Notes: generated from the letters alone by a model not told the origin. A stretch of 64,000 nucleotides of DNA from Triglochin maritima (GCA_963682175.1 OY821793.1:23953493-24017492), one strand, 5' to 3'; shown: positions 49,487-61,971, numbered from the stretch's first letter. Translations and numbers: made by a program.

Positions 49487-49709
49487 CAGGGCAGTGCAAG
49501 TTTCGGGTCAGTCCGAGTTTTGTTCCGGGACAAGTTTAGTTTTCGGTCCGGTCCAGTCCGAAGTCGGTCCAAAATGCAAGTTTTCCCTTAAAAATTCGGT
49601 CCGGATTTTTGGACCGGATCAGACTGATCGGTCCGGGTTCGGCTCGGACCCCGGAGAGCATCCGGGTTCGGTCCGGTCCAATCTGAGTCCAGACAGATGC
49701 TCAGCCCTA
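49487..49709. mobile_element. hAT-type MITE, 223 bp, GGTCCGG-rich
   Basis: Perfect 8-bp duplication ATCATAAC (49479-49486 and 49710-49717). Termini are CAGGGCAGTGCAAG and, reverse complemented, TAGGGCTGAGCATC. It lies 41 bp from the previous MITE and is of the same family. Confidence 0.85.
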
Positions 49710-49717
49710 ATCATAAC

Positions 49718-51345
49718 AATAAGAACACATGGACATGATGTTGTTCATTTTATAATTTATTTACACCATTTTACTTCATTTTAAGTAAAATGTAAGGTCT
49801 ATTTTTTAGGAGATATATTGGTTAGTGATAACACTTGTATAAAATGTAAGGTCTATTTTTTGAGAGGGACTTGAGTGCAAACACCCAAGAGAATCCCGTA
49901 TAGAACTATAGAAGCAGTTAGATCTCGCATCCACGCGGCGACACGACGCGGTTGGTAGCGCGAGAAGACGCGACGTTACATAATACCTACGCGATCTCGT
50001 GATTTGTGGACATTTATGTTTAGGTCCCTGGAATATGTAGCAATTGAGTAATTAACTGGTTGGTACCAAAGTATGTTTCGGCAGGAGGATCCACAAGGTC
50101 AATTAGGATGTGTTTTGGAATCTAATATTGGACCTTACAAGTTGTTGAAATTCTCGTATGTTTCGGTTCAATTTATATTATGTTGACATCATACTTGTAT
50201 CACTCTTGAAGCAATCGAAGATGGATATGTCGTAGATTTTATCCCAACTTATTTATAAATTAGAATTAAGTGCATCCTAAAAAAATAAACAAAAACGATG
50301 TATATGCTATAATTTTTATTATTGGTGGACATTGGTTCATGAGTTTTAGCATAGTCACTAGGCCACAAGCATAAACGTTGGTGCTTACGATGTGCACCAT
50401 AACTCTTTCTCTTGACATTAAAACAAATTGTGGTTTGTGTCAAAAAATAAAAACCCATAAACTTTATTAAAAAAAGATTGGTGACACCCTGAAGAAGTCA
50501 TCAAACATGATCAGACATGGATAACCATATTTTTGTAATGTTCTCATAACCATATTTCATAATGTTCTGGAATTTTAGCATCATTAACACCAAAATCGAT
50601 CCATCCATTCTTGAAAAGTTCATTACACAAAACACAGAATATAATGAAAAGAGAATGATGAGAAAGCGATTTGGAAAATTAGGATTAGGAATCACAAAGT
50701 TAGATTGTGTGAATCGGTACTTGTTTATTTTCGTGTCTTTCGGTTCTAGTTGCATTGTGCTATCTTAGGTCGATATTTTTATATTTCAATTTTTTTATAA
50801 AAAAAGTGGGTAGATAGCATTAATAAGAAACAAACCAAGCTATGAACCACAACAAGATTGTGAATACACCAATAGTTTCCCAGAAATGTTACAAAACATG
50901 AACATATTAGTTTGGAAGCAATATAGAGACCACCAAAACAAGTTCAAATAACCACAACAAAGCGTCTACCTCAAATAGACGATACAAATGCAAGCATTTA
51001 TTACTCACATCTCGGTGTTGCCGCGAGAACTTGGACGACTCTCGTAGTTATACTATATTTCCTTCAATTTTCGTCTCCTAATTCGCTTTGCTTCACGAAT
51101 AACATCATATCTCAATTTCCTTCTTGCAATGTACTTTATTGGTATAACAATAGAATAAGATGGTAACAAAAGGAGGTAACAAAAAAATAAGAAAGTGTAT
51201 GAGTCGAAGAAAGAAAGAAAAAAAATCCAAAGTTGATGGGTTGGAAGTGCAAAATAACCAACGAGTCACGAGTGATTGGCTTGCCGCGAGAACTGTAATC
51301 CCTCACCACTTCTCCAAAGATTCCTCTTTTCTCACCTCAGCCCAC
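49718..51345. other. Upstream region of the arginine decarboxylase gene
   Basis: AT-rich distal part with nothing recognised. The last few hundred bases should include the promoter of the decarboxylase gene. Confidence 0.4.
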
Positions 51346-51352
51346 TATAAAA
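51346..51352 (+). promoter_or_regulatory. TATA box of the arginine decarboxylase gene
   Basis: TATAAAA, 341 bp before the start codon. Transcription is expected near 51378, giving a leader of about 310 bases. Confidence 0.7.
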
Positions 51353-51585
51353 CCCCTCACCACCTCTCATGCATTTCCACTCACCACCACCACCACCACA
51401 AGTCTCAAGTCATCGATCCGATACCAAGATTTCGCGTTTCTCCACTAGTTAATAAATTCCCCTTATTCCTCCTCCGTCCAATCCCAATCGTCGGCTTCTT
51501 CTGAAGTCCAGGCGTGAGGACATCCGGGCCGTCGAATCCCGATCTAGGTTTTCTCTCCTCGTCTCCCTTCCCCTCCTGATCCGTT

Positions 51586-51641
51586 TGTGGGGGTAGCCGA
51601 GGCCGCCTTGGCCTCGGCGGGTTTCAAAGCCCCCAATCCAC
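51586..51641 (+). promoter_or_regulatory. Strong GC hairpin in the decarboxylase 5' leader
   Basis: CCGAGGCC (51597-51604) pairs perfectly with GGCCTCGG (51610-51617) around the loop GCCTT. The flanks TGTGGGGG and GCCCCC plus CCACA can extend the stem with an interruption. It ends about 45 bases before the start codon, so it may restrain translation. Confidence 0.6.
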
Positions 51642-51686
51642 ACATCGTCCTCTTTTCTTAACATTCTTTCATTCTTTCTAACAACC

Positions 51687-53753
51687 ATGCCGGCGGCCCT
51701 CGCCTGCCTCGAAACCTCCGTCGCCTGGGATGACTTCCCCGCCGTCGCCCCGGCCGTTGTCCCCTGGTCCCTCGACCAGGCCGTCGACACCTACGGTATT
51801 CACGCCTGGGGTGCGCCCTACTTCTCCGTCAACTCCGCCGGGAACGTCACCGTCCGTCCCCACGGCTCCGACACCCTCCCTTACCAGGAGATCGATTTGA
51901 TGAAGGTCGTTAAGAAAGCGTCGGATCCGAAAGTCACCGGCGGGCTTGGACTCCAGCTGCCGTTGATTGTACGTTTCCCGGACGTTCTCCGCAACCGGAT
52001 TTGCTCTCTTCAGGCCGCCTTCGATTACGCCATAACGTCGAACGATTACGAATCCCGGTACCAGGGGGTTTACCCCGTGAAGTGCAATCAGGATCGGTAC
52101 GTCGTGGAGGACATCGTCGAGTTCGGGAACCCGTTCAGGTTCGGTTTGGAGGCGGGTTCGAAACCAGAATTGCTGTTGGCGATGAGTTGCCTCACGAAAG
52201 CCCCCACCGGGGCGTTTCTGATTTGCAACGGATACAAGGACGAGGAGTACGTGTCGCTTGCGCTTACGGCAAGGAAATTAGATCTCGATGTTGTTATCGT
52301 GCTCGAACAAGAGGAGGAGCTTGATTTGGTGCTCAAAGCCAGCCGGAAGGTTAATATCCGACCGGTTATCGGTCTCCGAGCGAAACTTCGGACTAAACAC
52401 GCCGGGCATTTCGGTTCGACTTCCGGTGAGAAAGGCAAGTTCGGGCTAACGACTTGGCAGATTGTTTCGGTTGTAAGGAAGCTTAGGAGTTTGGAAATGC
52501 TGGATTGCCTCCAGCTTCTTCACTTCCATATCGGATCCCAGATTCCGTCGACCGAGTTGTTATCCGACGGCGTTGGCGAGGCGGCGCAGATCTACTGCGA
52601 GCTCGTCCGCCTCGGTGCTGGTATGAGAGTCATCGACATCGGTGGCGGTCTCGGGATCGATTACGATGGGTCGAAGTCCGGCGGATCTGATATGTCCGTT
52701 GCTTACAACCTCGACGAGTATGCCTCCGCCGTTGTACGGGCTGTTCAGTATGCTTGTGACCGGAAGAACGTCGCTCATCCGGTCATCTGCAGCGAGAGTG
52801 GCCGTGCTCTCGTGTCGCATCACTCCGTTCTAGTCTTCGAGGCGGTCTCGTCTAACATCGCTGCCGATTCGACCCCAATCGAGCTCGACCTTCCCTGCCT
52901 GGCTGAAAGCCTCTCGGAGGACTCACGGGTCGAGTACCGCAACTTAATGTCCGCCGCGGTCCATGGGGACCACCACACTTGCTTGGCTTACGTCGACGAG
53001 CTCAAACGGCGATGCGCGGAGCAATTCAAGGACGGGACCCTCGGTCTGGAGCAGCTCGCGGCTGTCGATGGCTTCTGCGATCTTGTTTTAAAGGCGATAT
53101 CGGCTTCCGATCCGGTGACGACGTACAACATCAACCTCTCCCTCTTCACGTCGGTGCCGGACTTCTGGGCAATCGGACAATTGTTCCCAATCCTCCCGAT
53201 CCACCGCCTCGACCAGCGCCCCACTGCGAACGGGGTTTTATCCGACTTAACCTGCGATAGCGACGGCAAAATCGCCGAATTCATCGGCGGCCACAAGACC
53301 CTCCCGCTCCACAACCTCACCGGAAACCCCGGCGGGTACTATTTAGGAATGTTCCTCGGCGGAGCCTACCAGGAAGCCCTGGGAGGCCTCCACAACCTCT
53401 TCGGCGGTCCGAGCGTTATCCGCGTCTCGCAATCCGACGGCCCGCATTCGTTCGCGGTAACGCGGGCCGACCCCGGTCCGTCCTGCGCCGACGTTTTACG
53501 TCTTATGCACCACCAACCGGAGGTGATGTTCGAGGCGTTGAAGCAGCGAGTGGAGGAGTGCGGTCTTGCGGCGTTCGGAGACTCCATCACCATCGATCTC
53601 GCCCGCAATTTCAACTCCATGCCTTACCTGAAATCCCCCGACATCGCCGGGTTCCACGGCGAGGAGGAGGATAGTGACGGGACCGGATATAGCGGTGCCG
53701 ACGCCTCGTGCGACGAATTGGAGTGGGACATCTACCGTTGCATGCTGGAGTAG
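51687..53753 (+). CDS. ADC: Arginine decarboxylase (plant, PLP-dependent, biosynthetic)
   Basis: One intronless frame of 688 aa, close to the usual ~700 for plant enzymes, starting at an ATG in a good context (ACAACCATGC). The enzyme turns arginine into agmatine and CO2, the first step of one route to putrescine and the polyamines. It has the group IV (alanine-racemase-fold) decarboxylase layout: PLP-binding Lys132 in [16 protein letters not shown] (277-285), the glycine loop [12 protein letters not shown] (317-328), ESGRA (370-374), the active-site Cys523 in LTCDSDGK, and a C-terminal GGPYLG-like region at 548-560. All key residues are present, so it should be active. A TATA box and a structured leader lie upstream and AATAAA at 53875 downstream. 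The coding region is clearly more GC-rich than its surroundings. Confidence 0.97.
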   Translation: MPAALACLETSVAWDDFPAVAPAVVPWSLDQAVDTYGIHAWGAPYFSVNSAGNVTVRPHGSDTLPYQEIDLMKVVKKASDPKVTGGLGLQLPLIVRFPDVLRNRICSLQAAFDYAITSNDYESRYQGVYPVKCNQDRYVVEDIVEFGNPFRFGLEAGSKPELLLAMSCLTKAPTGAFLICNGYKDEEYVSLALTARKLDLDVVIVLEQEEELDLVLKASRKVNIRPVIGLRAKLRTKHAGHFGSTSGEKGKFGLTTWQIVSVVRKLRSLEMLDCLQLLHFHIGSQIPSTELLSDGVGEAAQIYCELVRLGAGMRVIDIGGGLGIDYDGSKSGGSDMSVAYNLDEYASAVVRAVQYACDRKNVAHPVICSESGRALVSHHSVLVFEAVSSNIAADSTPIELDLPCLAESLSEDSRVEYRNLMSAAVHGDHHTCLAYVDELKRRCAEQFKDGTLGLEQLAAVDGFCDLVLKAISASDPVTTYNINLSLFTSVPDFWAIGQLFPILPIHRLDQRPTANGVLSDLTCDSDGKIAEFIGGHKTLPLHNLTGNPGGYYLGMFLGGAYQEALGGLHNLFGGPSVIRVSQSDGPHSFAVTRADPGPSCADVLRLMHHQPEVMFEALKQRVEECGLAAFGDSITIDLARNFNSMPYLKSPDIAGFHGEEEDSDGTGYSGADASCDELEWDIYRCMLE

Positions 53754-53874
53754 TAGGGGCTGGGCTGGATGTGTTCGACGGAAGTGCGTTGTTTCAGGTT
53801 TTATGTTTTTTGTTATTTGAGCTTTGGGAGATTAGTACTGTCATGTAGTGTTTTAGATGTATGTCTTGTTTTAA

Positions 53875-53880
53875 AATAAA
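53875..53880 (+). terminator. Poly(A) signal of the arginine decarboxylase gene
   Basis: AATAAA, 122 bases after the stop codon, in a T-rich 3' region. Confidence 0.6.
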
Positions 53881-54727
53881 TGGATTCGGAAATAGGATGA
53901 CTAGTGACTTTAATTTTATTTTGGCTCACACAAGTGTAAGTGATTTGTGTTGATTTCTGAATTAATATAGTAACGGTGATCATGTTTTTGTTCATAAAAA
54001 TTGAAAATTTGTCCGCGCGTGTTTGGAATTAATATAAATAAAAGCCACCCCATCAAAAACAAATGCGAATTTTCCTAAAATAGCAAGCAAGCCCAACAAA
54101 TTGATAGGAAGGTGTGTGTCACATAGCACCGATTTTCATGATATATGTTGGCATATTCACACTTCCAAGTTCCAACTAAATGCCAACTGCCAAGCAAGTT
54201 TTTAGCTTCTTATTCCCACAAAAAGAAAGAAATGGAAGAAAAAAAACATAATGAACATCAAAGTGAATTATGATTAAAATACTGATTTTTGTTGTTGAAC
54301 TAAGTACGATAAATCTATTTTTTTCATAAGTGGTAGAGCCTTAGAGGTTAATCTTTAATTATCAAAACATATTAATTCACAACCTACCAATCACGTATAG
54401 ATTGGGGTACACAAGTAGGTGTATAATAAAGATATTTGTTCGGGTAGAAACTATGTAAAGATGCCAAATGATACTTGTGTAATTGCATTCACCCAAAAAC
54501 GATTCACAGCATAAACGATAGTTCTTTACCTTTGTCGTGGAATTTTCTTAATTTTTTGAAATTTATATAGTGCATCGAATTAAACATGCGTTGGTTTTCT
54601 CGTTGGGATTCGAATCGACAACTTCAAAGTATATTTCTAACCACGTCTTGACCTAAAAAAATTACAGAATAAACGGTGTAGTTCTTTGTTTTTGTCGTTG
54701 AATCTTGAGATTAACATTTTGCATATG
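53881..54727. other. Intergenic, nothing recognised
   Basis: AT-rich sequence downstream of the decarboxylase gene. No gene or repeat was seen. Confidence 0.5.
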
Positions 54728-54735
54728 CTTCCAGC

Positions 54736-55031
54736 TAGGGGTGAGCAAAATTCGGTCCGGTCCGAGCACCCGGACCGAACCGAATTTTTCGGTCCGGACC
54801 GAACCGGACCGAATTTTTTCGGTCCGGTCTTCGGTCCACAAAATTTTGGAAATTCGGTCTTCGGTCCGGACCGGACCGAAAATTTAAGGGGAAAATTCGA
54901 GTTTTGGACCGACCCGGACCGGACCGGACCGGACCGAACCTATTCGGTCCGGTCTTCGGTCCGGACTTCCCGAAAATTCGGATTTCGGTCCGGTCCGGTT
55001 CGATCCGGTCCTGGACCGAAGCTCACCCCTA
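54736..55031. mobile_element. hAT-type MITE, 296 bp, GGTCCGG-rich
   Basis: Perfect 8-bp duplication CTTCCAGC (54728-54735 and 55032-55039). The 11-bp terminal repeat TAGGGGTGAGC is perfect at both ends. The interior is an array of TCGGTCCGGTC and its complement. It belongs to the same family as 49203 and 49487. Confidence 0.92.
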
Positions 55032-55039
55032 CTTCCAGC

Positions 55040-56281
55040 CATTCCTTCAACTTCTAGTTGGTGTGGTCCACAACTGAATTCATGGCCCGAGGAGGTTCTG
55101 GTCTGGTGGGTTACAATTACATGGAGCAGGCAGTTATGTTGTGGTGTGTCAAGGAGAATCGAAAGATATGTCTTCGTTTCTTATTCGTTGTTCTTTACTT
55201 GGCACCTATCCAAAACATATTGACTGAGTAAGTATTATCTAATCATAAATGAGTATTTTGTTTCGGTATCAATCAGAAAAATCAAAATTCGTGTGGTGTG
55301 CATATTTCTGGTTGAAAAAAAATTGCTTTTATATCCATCAGTTAGTTAGCATGAGGTTCACATTCCCGTGAATTAAAACGTTACCAGAGCTTAACAGATA
55401 TGATCACTAGAAAATGAGTATTATGTCAATACATAGAAACATGAGTACGACGATAATTTAGATGTTTTTGATGGGTAACAAAAAACCAGTTTGAATTTGG
55501 GTGACAGTCATCAACACAGATACGTGATGGGGTCTTCAATCTTGGGGTGTTGTCGTCTAGTCTTGGATCTCTTGTCGATCCCACTTTTGACGGAATTTTG
55601 ACCACCTATGCATTTTGTTTAATCTTAATCTGGTTGGCTTTGTGAGGACAAATAACAGATTAATATCTGATGACCGTGGAGTTTCTCTATTGATCCTCTA
55701 CTCAAACAAATATATTATATTTGTTTAGATACAAGACATAATAGCGTAGATAATCCATTTTTTGTCGTATATACACTTCGCTGTAATACTGCATCCACGT
55801 TGATGGCCACGATAACAAAATTTACTTGTGATTTGTGAAGTGAAATGAGCTCAACGACGACACTAGAGACATGTATGTCATTGTTGTTTTTTCTAGGTAA
55901 GCTGATGATTTTATTAAAACAAAATGATTAAAAAGACATCAATCTAGATCTATGCATGTCAGCGATCACAATAATTGGGAGGAAATTATTAAGGAATCCA
56001 TATTGTGATTAAGACAACACCTTCCCTAATTGCGTGGAAATTAATAAGGTGCACATTTAAGCACAATGTTTATCCTAATTGGGTTGGAGTGGTATACAAC
56101 TTCAGCCCTCATTTTCATAACAACCGTCGATAAAATAAATCTCTTATCACATAAGGAGAGAAAAAAAAAAATTTGATTAGATTACTGCTCGTTCAGGTAA
56201 TGATTTGACTAGAAATTCATATTTGAGGCACCCAAGTGATCTACAAAACATCGATGGGTATTAATGAAATTCAATTCAAGT
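55040..56281. other. Intergenic, nothing recognised
   Basis: AT-rich sequence between a MITE and a solo LTR. Confidence 0.5.
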
Positions 56282-57960
56282 TGTAACGTCTCAAAAGCAA
56301 CGAAAAATTTAAAATGAAACTCAAGAATTAAAACCAGATAACCACGAAGACATTACTAATAAATACTCAAAATGTGCACTATTACACGAGAGTTTTCAAA
56401 AGTATGAGAAAATATGGAATAAATACAACTAATTATAACAATCTAAAATACAAAATAGGAGAATCCAATCCTGGTGCACTCGTCCTCAGTTTATCACCCA
56501 CTAAGTGTTGCTTACGGCCTGAAATGCAAACACGAAATGATGTATACCAAGCTGACCTACTTGCATATGAATGTATAATGCAAAATACATATCATACCAG
56601 TACACATGGCATATAATAATGCAAACGTAAAGTCTTTCCCCTCCATGGGTAAATAAGAGACATCGGTCCCAGACGGGTTGCTCACACAAGCTGACATAAT
56701 TGCTCACACAAGCTGACATAATCCCACGGGAAAGGAGTCCGGACAGTCAACTCACCTGGTTGTCCTACAACCAGGCTACCTGCTAGAATAAATCACCAAA
56801 CAATCATCTCTGCTGCCATAAAAGCTGGGCAGTTACCTCTGTCGCCATTAAGGCCGGTAGTCACTTCACCTAACGGAGTTGCGTAACAACGCAAAACATT
56901 GGGATCCGCGATCCCTCAGGTCTACTATATAGGATGTGGGATGCAAGAAGGTGCAAAAAGAATAAAAACAAGAAATCCAATCTAGGTACCAACCGAAAAA
57001 GGTGAAGTGGTCGACCGTTTGGAAGTTGAACCAGACGAAGGTTCGAACTACAACTCTATCGGTCAAATGAACATACGTGCAAACAGTCGTACAAAAGTAC
57101 ATAAACGATTGACCGGTTGTAGGCCTGTAAAACATTTAGATAATCAAGCAACGGTCGGACGACAAATGGGTCATGTTCGACCGAAAATAATAGAGTCTTC
57201 CAACGTTTCACAAAACCATAACCAGTCGAACACTAAGGCAGTACACTTAAGTTAACATTCGAACTAGGTCTAAGGTGGTCGACTGTTTAGAAGGTCTAAG
57301 CCTGAAACCAACTTAATTGGATGCAACCATTCAGACGCAAGGAAAACCCATCGAACCGAAAATGTCAGTCTTCTACCTCCCGCCAATTATACACAACCAG
57401 TCGACCTCTCATAGGCATCGTTCGACTGGTACGGGGCAAAATCTACATTTTACACTACGACCGGTCGACCTACAACAACATCAGTCGATTGTTTCTCTAC
57501 AGCAACCTAGCTGCACCTCATCACCGACGAGGTCTTTGACTCCCGACAACGAGTCAAACTCCTTACACCCCTTGTGTGAGTTACTAAATTGAACTTGGCA
57601 TACATTTCGCGCTTGTCGAAGCTTCCAAACGTCGCCGACGATCACCACTTCCCTTCTTTGTACCTCCGGAAACTCGACAAGCAGAGAACCCAATCTCCTT
57701 CAGACTTCTCCTCCTTGTACATCTCAATCCCCTCTTTCACGATTCTTTGAAATCTCTCTGCTCAACCCCTTCTCTTCTCACACCCAACACCACTTTTATA
57801 CCCCCGCATACTCCACTGCCCCTCAACTCCTCCTCACACCTGGACAGGTGGAAAGGCTTGGTGAAAATTGCACTCAAACCCCGATTTCGAAAATACTACA
57901 CCAACCCTAAATAGTTCATCAAATTACCCTTAGACTCCTAAAAGAACTTAGGTCCTAACA
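56282..57960 (-). mobile_element. Solo LTR related to 38031-39703, 1.68 kb
   Basis: It starts TGTAACGTCTC and ends GGTCCTAACA. Flanks are CAAGT and CAAGC, a 5-bp duplication with one mismatch. Order and content match the LTR at 38031-39703, including a CTTAAGTTAAC block inside the palindrome array. It is more decayed and probably older. Confidence 0.65.
57008..57492. repeat. Array of paired GGTCGACC palindromes (copy 4, decayed)
   Basis: Mostly half-sites and one-mismatch versions of CGGTCGACCG, still in pairs about 22-25 bp apart (for example around 57395-57430 and 57461-57489). Confidence 0.7.
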
Positions 57961-58690
57961 CAAGCCTCCATGCATAAAGTTGGAAATTGTTATTTTAAAC
58001 TTAGGTACGACTTCCATGGAGGCGATATTAGAGTAAAAACAAGACATTAAAATTATCCAAAAATAGATTTCGCAGTACAAAATTTACACCTTCCAAATTT
58101 TACACGTATATTTCAATCCAAGCGCTTAAAAAGTTAACATTCTATTACAACATGAAGGTATCATAGCAAATAAAGACAGAGGGAATGTTAGACATGATGG
58201 TTGAGTTGTGCCATGTAAGTTTTGTGTTAGACAATCCAATACTCGAGTCTAAGATTCGTGTTAATCATGTCTAAGTCCAATTTGAGGAAAAATCATCATG
58301 TTTGATTTGACAATAGTTAAATTATATGTCATAGTGTTATCAGACTAAAAGTACTTGTAAAACCATTGCGAAGTCGAAAACAATTGATTACCTAGCAAAA
58401 ATGCTAACCGTGCCTATTTCGTATAAAAACAATCAAAATATTGTTCATGATCGTGTTGTTTGCATTTCAGATAGTGTCTACTTTATTTTACACCTTTTGT
58501 ACCTAAATCAATATACAATGCATATCATTATATCAACCACAAAGCCATTTTCATGTCAAGTTGTACTTAAATCGTGTTGCTATTTTGCTTCCTTTTGGCA
58601 TCAAAACACAAAGAAAAGTCAAGAAACCCAATATAAAAGACAGTCGTTTGCAGATCCGGATCCATCCGCCTGGAACCCGATTACTTCCCC
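57961..58690. other. Intergenic, nothing recognised
   Basis: AT-rich sequence; a 103-codon plus-strand frame at 58401-58712 has no recognisable motif. Confidence 0.45.
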
Positions 58691-58698
58691 CTACGAGA

Positions 58699-59185
58699 AG
58701 GGTTGTAAATGAGGTGGATTAAGCTCACAGTCCCACAAAACCCGACCTAGTGGATCCGAGTTAAGGTTGTGATTTTACAACTCATTTAGAAAATAAAACC
58801 CACTAACTAGCCAACCCGCTTCCTTAGTGGGTCGGATTAGGACCGAGCAAAAAAAAAACAATAAATAATAATATTATTACATACACATGTAAATATATAA
58901 TCTAACTTATCACTCGTAAACATATTATTTAACTTATTATTAATTCCTAATCTAACAAATTAGAACTTAATCTAACCCTCCCAAGTCTCAACCTAAACAC
59001 AAGTTCATTAATTTACTAAAATATATTATTATTTAGATTTTTTTTTTTTGAATTTTCAATGTTTTAATTTGTTTGAAATATAAGAATCCACCAACCCGCC
59101 AAGAAGTCAGGTCGGGTTGCTGGGCTGGTCGTGGGTTTTTCTGCGTTGGGTTACGACTTGACCTGAAATCTAATATGCTAATCCC
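58699..59185. mobile_element. Possible decayed hAT-type MITE
   Basis: The left end AAGGGTTGTAAATGAGG and the right end, reverse complemented, TAGGGATTAGCATAT resemble the hAT MITE termini in this window. AACCCGAC and CCAACCCG type motifs lie inside. No target duplication was found. Confidence 0.3.
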
Positions 59186-59358
59186 TAGTGAGTCGGCCCG
59201 GATCCATCCCGAATCCGACCCGTACGAGGCCACTCCGGATCCGGACTCGGACCTTAAACAGATCCCCCCGAACCGGCGCCATTCCCCAACTCCTTTCCAC
59301 CACCACCACTTCTCCAAAACCACAACAGAAAATCGTAGAGACGAAGACGACGACAAAA

Positions 59359-61931
59359 ATGGGATCGGCCGGAAAACGACCTCCGCCGGACCCCGTGGCG
59401 GTGTTGAGAGGCCACCGCGCATCCGTGATGGACGTCTGCTTCCATCCCTTCCGTCCTCTCCTCTTCACAGGGTACGTATTGTTTTTTTTTTTTTTTTGGG
59501 TGGGGGGGGGGGGGGGGGGGGGGGTTATTTTGCGATTTGTTGTTGATTTTTGTTTTGCAGCGCTTCGGATGGGGAGATTCGAGTGTGGGACGTCGTTCAG
59601 CACAGGACTCTGTCCTCCACCTGGTTATTACTTCCGAATTTCATTTTTAGTTGTACTGATGTGCGTTTGGATGCGGTATCTGTAAGTCCTGTGGAATTTT
59701 CAGTTGAAAAACGTGTTTCTTTAAAATGACAGCTAAAAAGAAAGTTACGTGATATCCTATTGAGCCCCTGGGTTTGAAGTAGTATTCAAATCATATGAAG
59801 CACATGCTATTGTGCCTAAGATCATATCGAAACATAGCATTAACATTTTGTATCAGTTTTAACGACTAAGGTTAAAATAAGTCCTGTGGAATTACTAAAT
59901 CCACTTCTCGTCGTAGAATTTGGTTTTGACAATTTTTTTCTGTAGAGGTGGAATTTCAAAGTACCATGAGGCCAATAAACCATGTAGGATTTGGAAATTC
60001 TAATGCATTGTCAACCAAATACGGTACTTGCAAATGCCACACTTTGAAATCCCAACTTCAAGTAAATTCTAGGTTTTAAGTGACACATCCAAATGCACCC
60101 TGAGTGTTTGATTTGTCATTTTAGGGTTTAGGACTTGTTGTCAAACTTCTGTGAGTCGTGTTATCTTGGTTTTTTTTGTTGCAATATTCGGGTTGCATTG
60201 CGTCGACGTAAACGATGGCTCCTTGTGCTTAGTTTCACTTTCTTGTGTTAGACTTAGGAGGATCACTTGAGAGCTCTCGTTACCATGCAAAATATTAATT
60301 TGAATTTGGTGGTCTGTTTTAGGGCCCATGGAGGTGCTGCAGGGGTGTACTGCATTGCTACTAGTCCTTCAATTGGAGATGGACTTGTGAGGTCACATTT
60401 GTATATTGTTTTACTGATTTCCTAACCGTGTTTAAATTCTTGATTGATTTTCTGGTTTCTGATATCTGAAATGGGATGAGGATTTTAATTGTTACTTTTT
60501 GTTGTTGTGGTTTGCGTTTTTGGCTGCAGCCAAGGGAGAGATGGGACTTGCAAGTATTGGGATGTTTTGGAAGATGGCAGCTTGTCCAAGTACTGTTTTT
60601 GTGCATTGTGAACATACAAGTTCCTTTTGTTTTGTGTTTGTGCACTTCGTTTTGGTGAAGCTTGATCATGTGGCAATCCTAGAGTAATTGTTTTTGCCTG
60701 AAATTTCATTTTAACCGTTCATTTTTTTATTTTTATTCCCGATCAACTAAATTCTCGTAGTCAACTATGTTATCTTGAAAATGCATATGCTTTTATTCCC
60801 GAAAGAGACCTTACAATTGACATGCATTTGCGCTGCATATATATATATATTTATATATACTGGTTATGCCTTATGAATATAATACATTTGGTCCTCTCTT
60901 TATGGCTTCAGAGTTTTTTTTGTGTGTTGGCAGGCGTATTTGGCATATTCATATCAAGTACTCTTTTTATATGACAGGAAACCTTTGTTAACTGTTAACA
61001 CGAATGTGTACCATTTTTGCAAGCTTTCTTTGGTTAAGTCCTCTACTTGCATGGAGGAAGAAAAAGATCTCTCGAATAGCTCCGGTGAGCAACCATCTCT
61101 TAATTGAAGTGTAGGAGCTAATAGGAGTGTCAAATCTTGTAAGGAATGGCTTTAAAAAAAGACTCAAAGATAGTTAAAATGTTGGTAACTAGTTATACTG
61201 ATCATGCTTATTATTAATAAAGGATTCCCAAAATCAATAAGGAGAGCGAGGACCTCCATCATATCCTTAGTCTGAGGACTGAATTTAAGTTTTGCATTTA
61301 CTCAAGGGTTCTTAAAAAAAGAGCTTATTTTCTAAATTAAGTCATGTGGTTGCAGTCCCTCTTTTGAAACTTTAATCAACATTTTTTAAAAGAATATTTC
61401 ACGATGCCTTTTAAACTCTAATCAGTTATGTACTCTTGGATGCTTTATGTTCACATCATTTTTCATACTAAAGCAAGAAAACCATGATTAACCTTTTATT
61501 GTCTTCCTGTTTATTTATTATTCCTTAAAGGGTCAAGTGAATTTTCTCCACATTTGTAATTAAACTGCTGTGTTCTCAATTTCTAGAATATAGTGTTTTT
61601 CGTCATTATTTATTCTCACAAAAATTGTGCTGCAAATGAAGGATCCAAGTTGATTGCTATGTCTGGCGAGGATACTTCTCAAGTAAGTATGGTTCTTCTT
61701 GTGATTATTCAAACATGTGCTTGCAGTACGACCCTCACATTTCATTTTCATGTGTAGGTTGAAATTTGGGACTTGAATTCAGCTGAAAAGGTAGCATCAT
61801 GCTTGCCCACGGTTGGCAGCGGGAATGCATCTAATCACCCTCCAAAGTCACGAGGTATGTAACATTTTATTGTTTGAAATCTTAACATGTTCGTCAATTC
61901 TATTTTAGGAAATGATAGCAATAGATGCATG

Positions 61932-61971
<40 letters not shown>

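Noticed and set aside
51449..53620. Several frames of 60-116 codons on other frames of the arginine decarboxylase gene
   Set aside because: Shadows caused by the high third-position GC of the decarboxylase gene.
38031..57960. A single 20 kb LTR retrotransposon with two long LTRs
   Set aside because: The interior holds a host gene and many MITEs but no gag-pol, the LTRs are strongly diverged, and each has its own flanking duplication.
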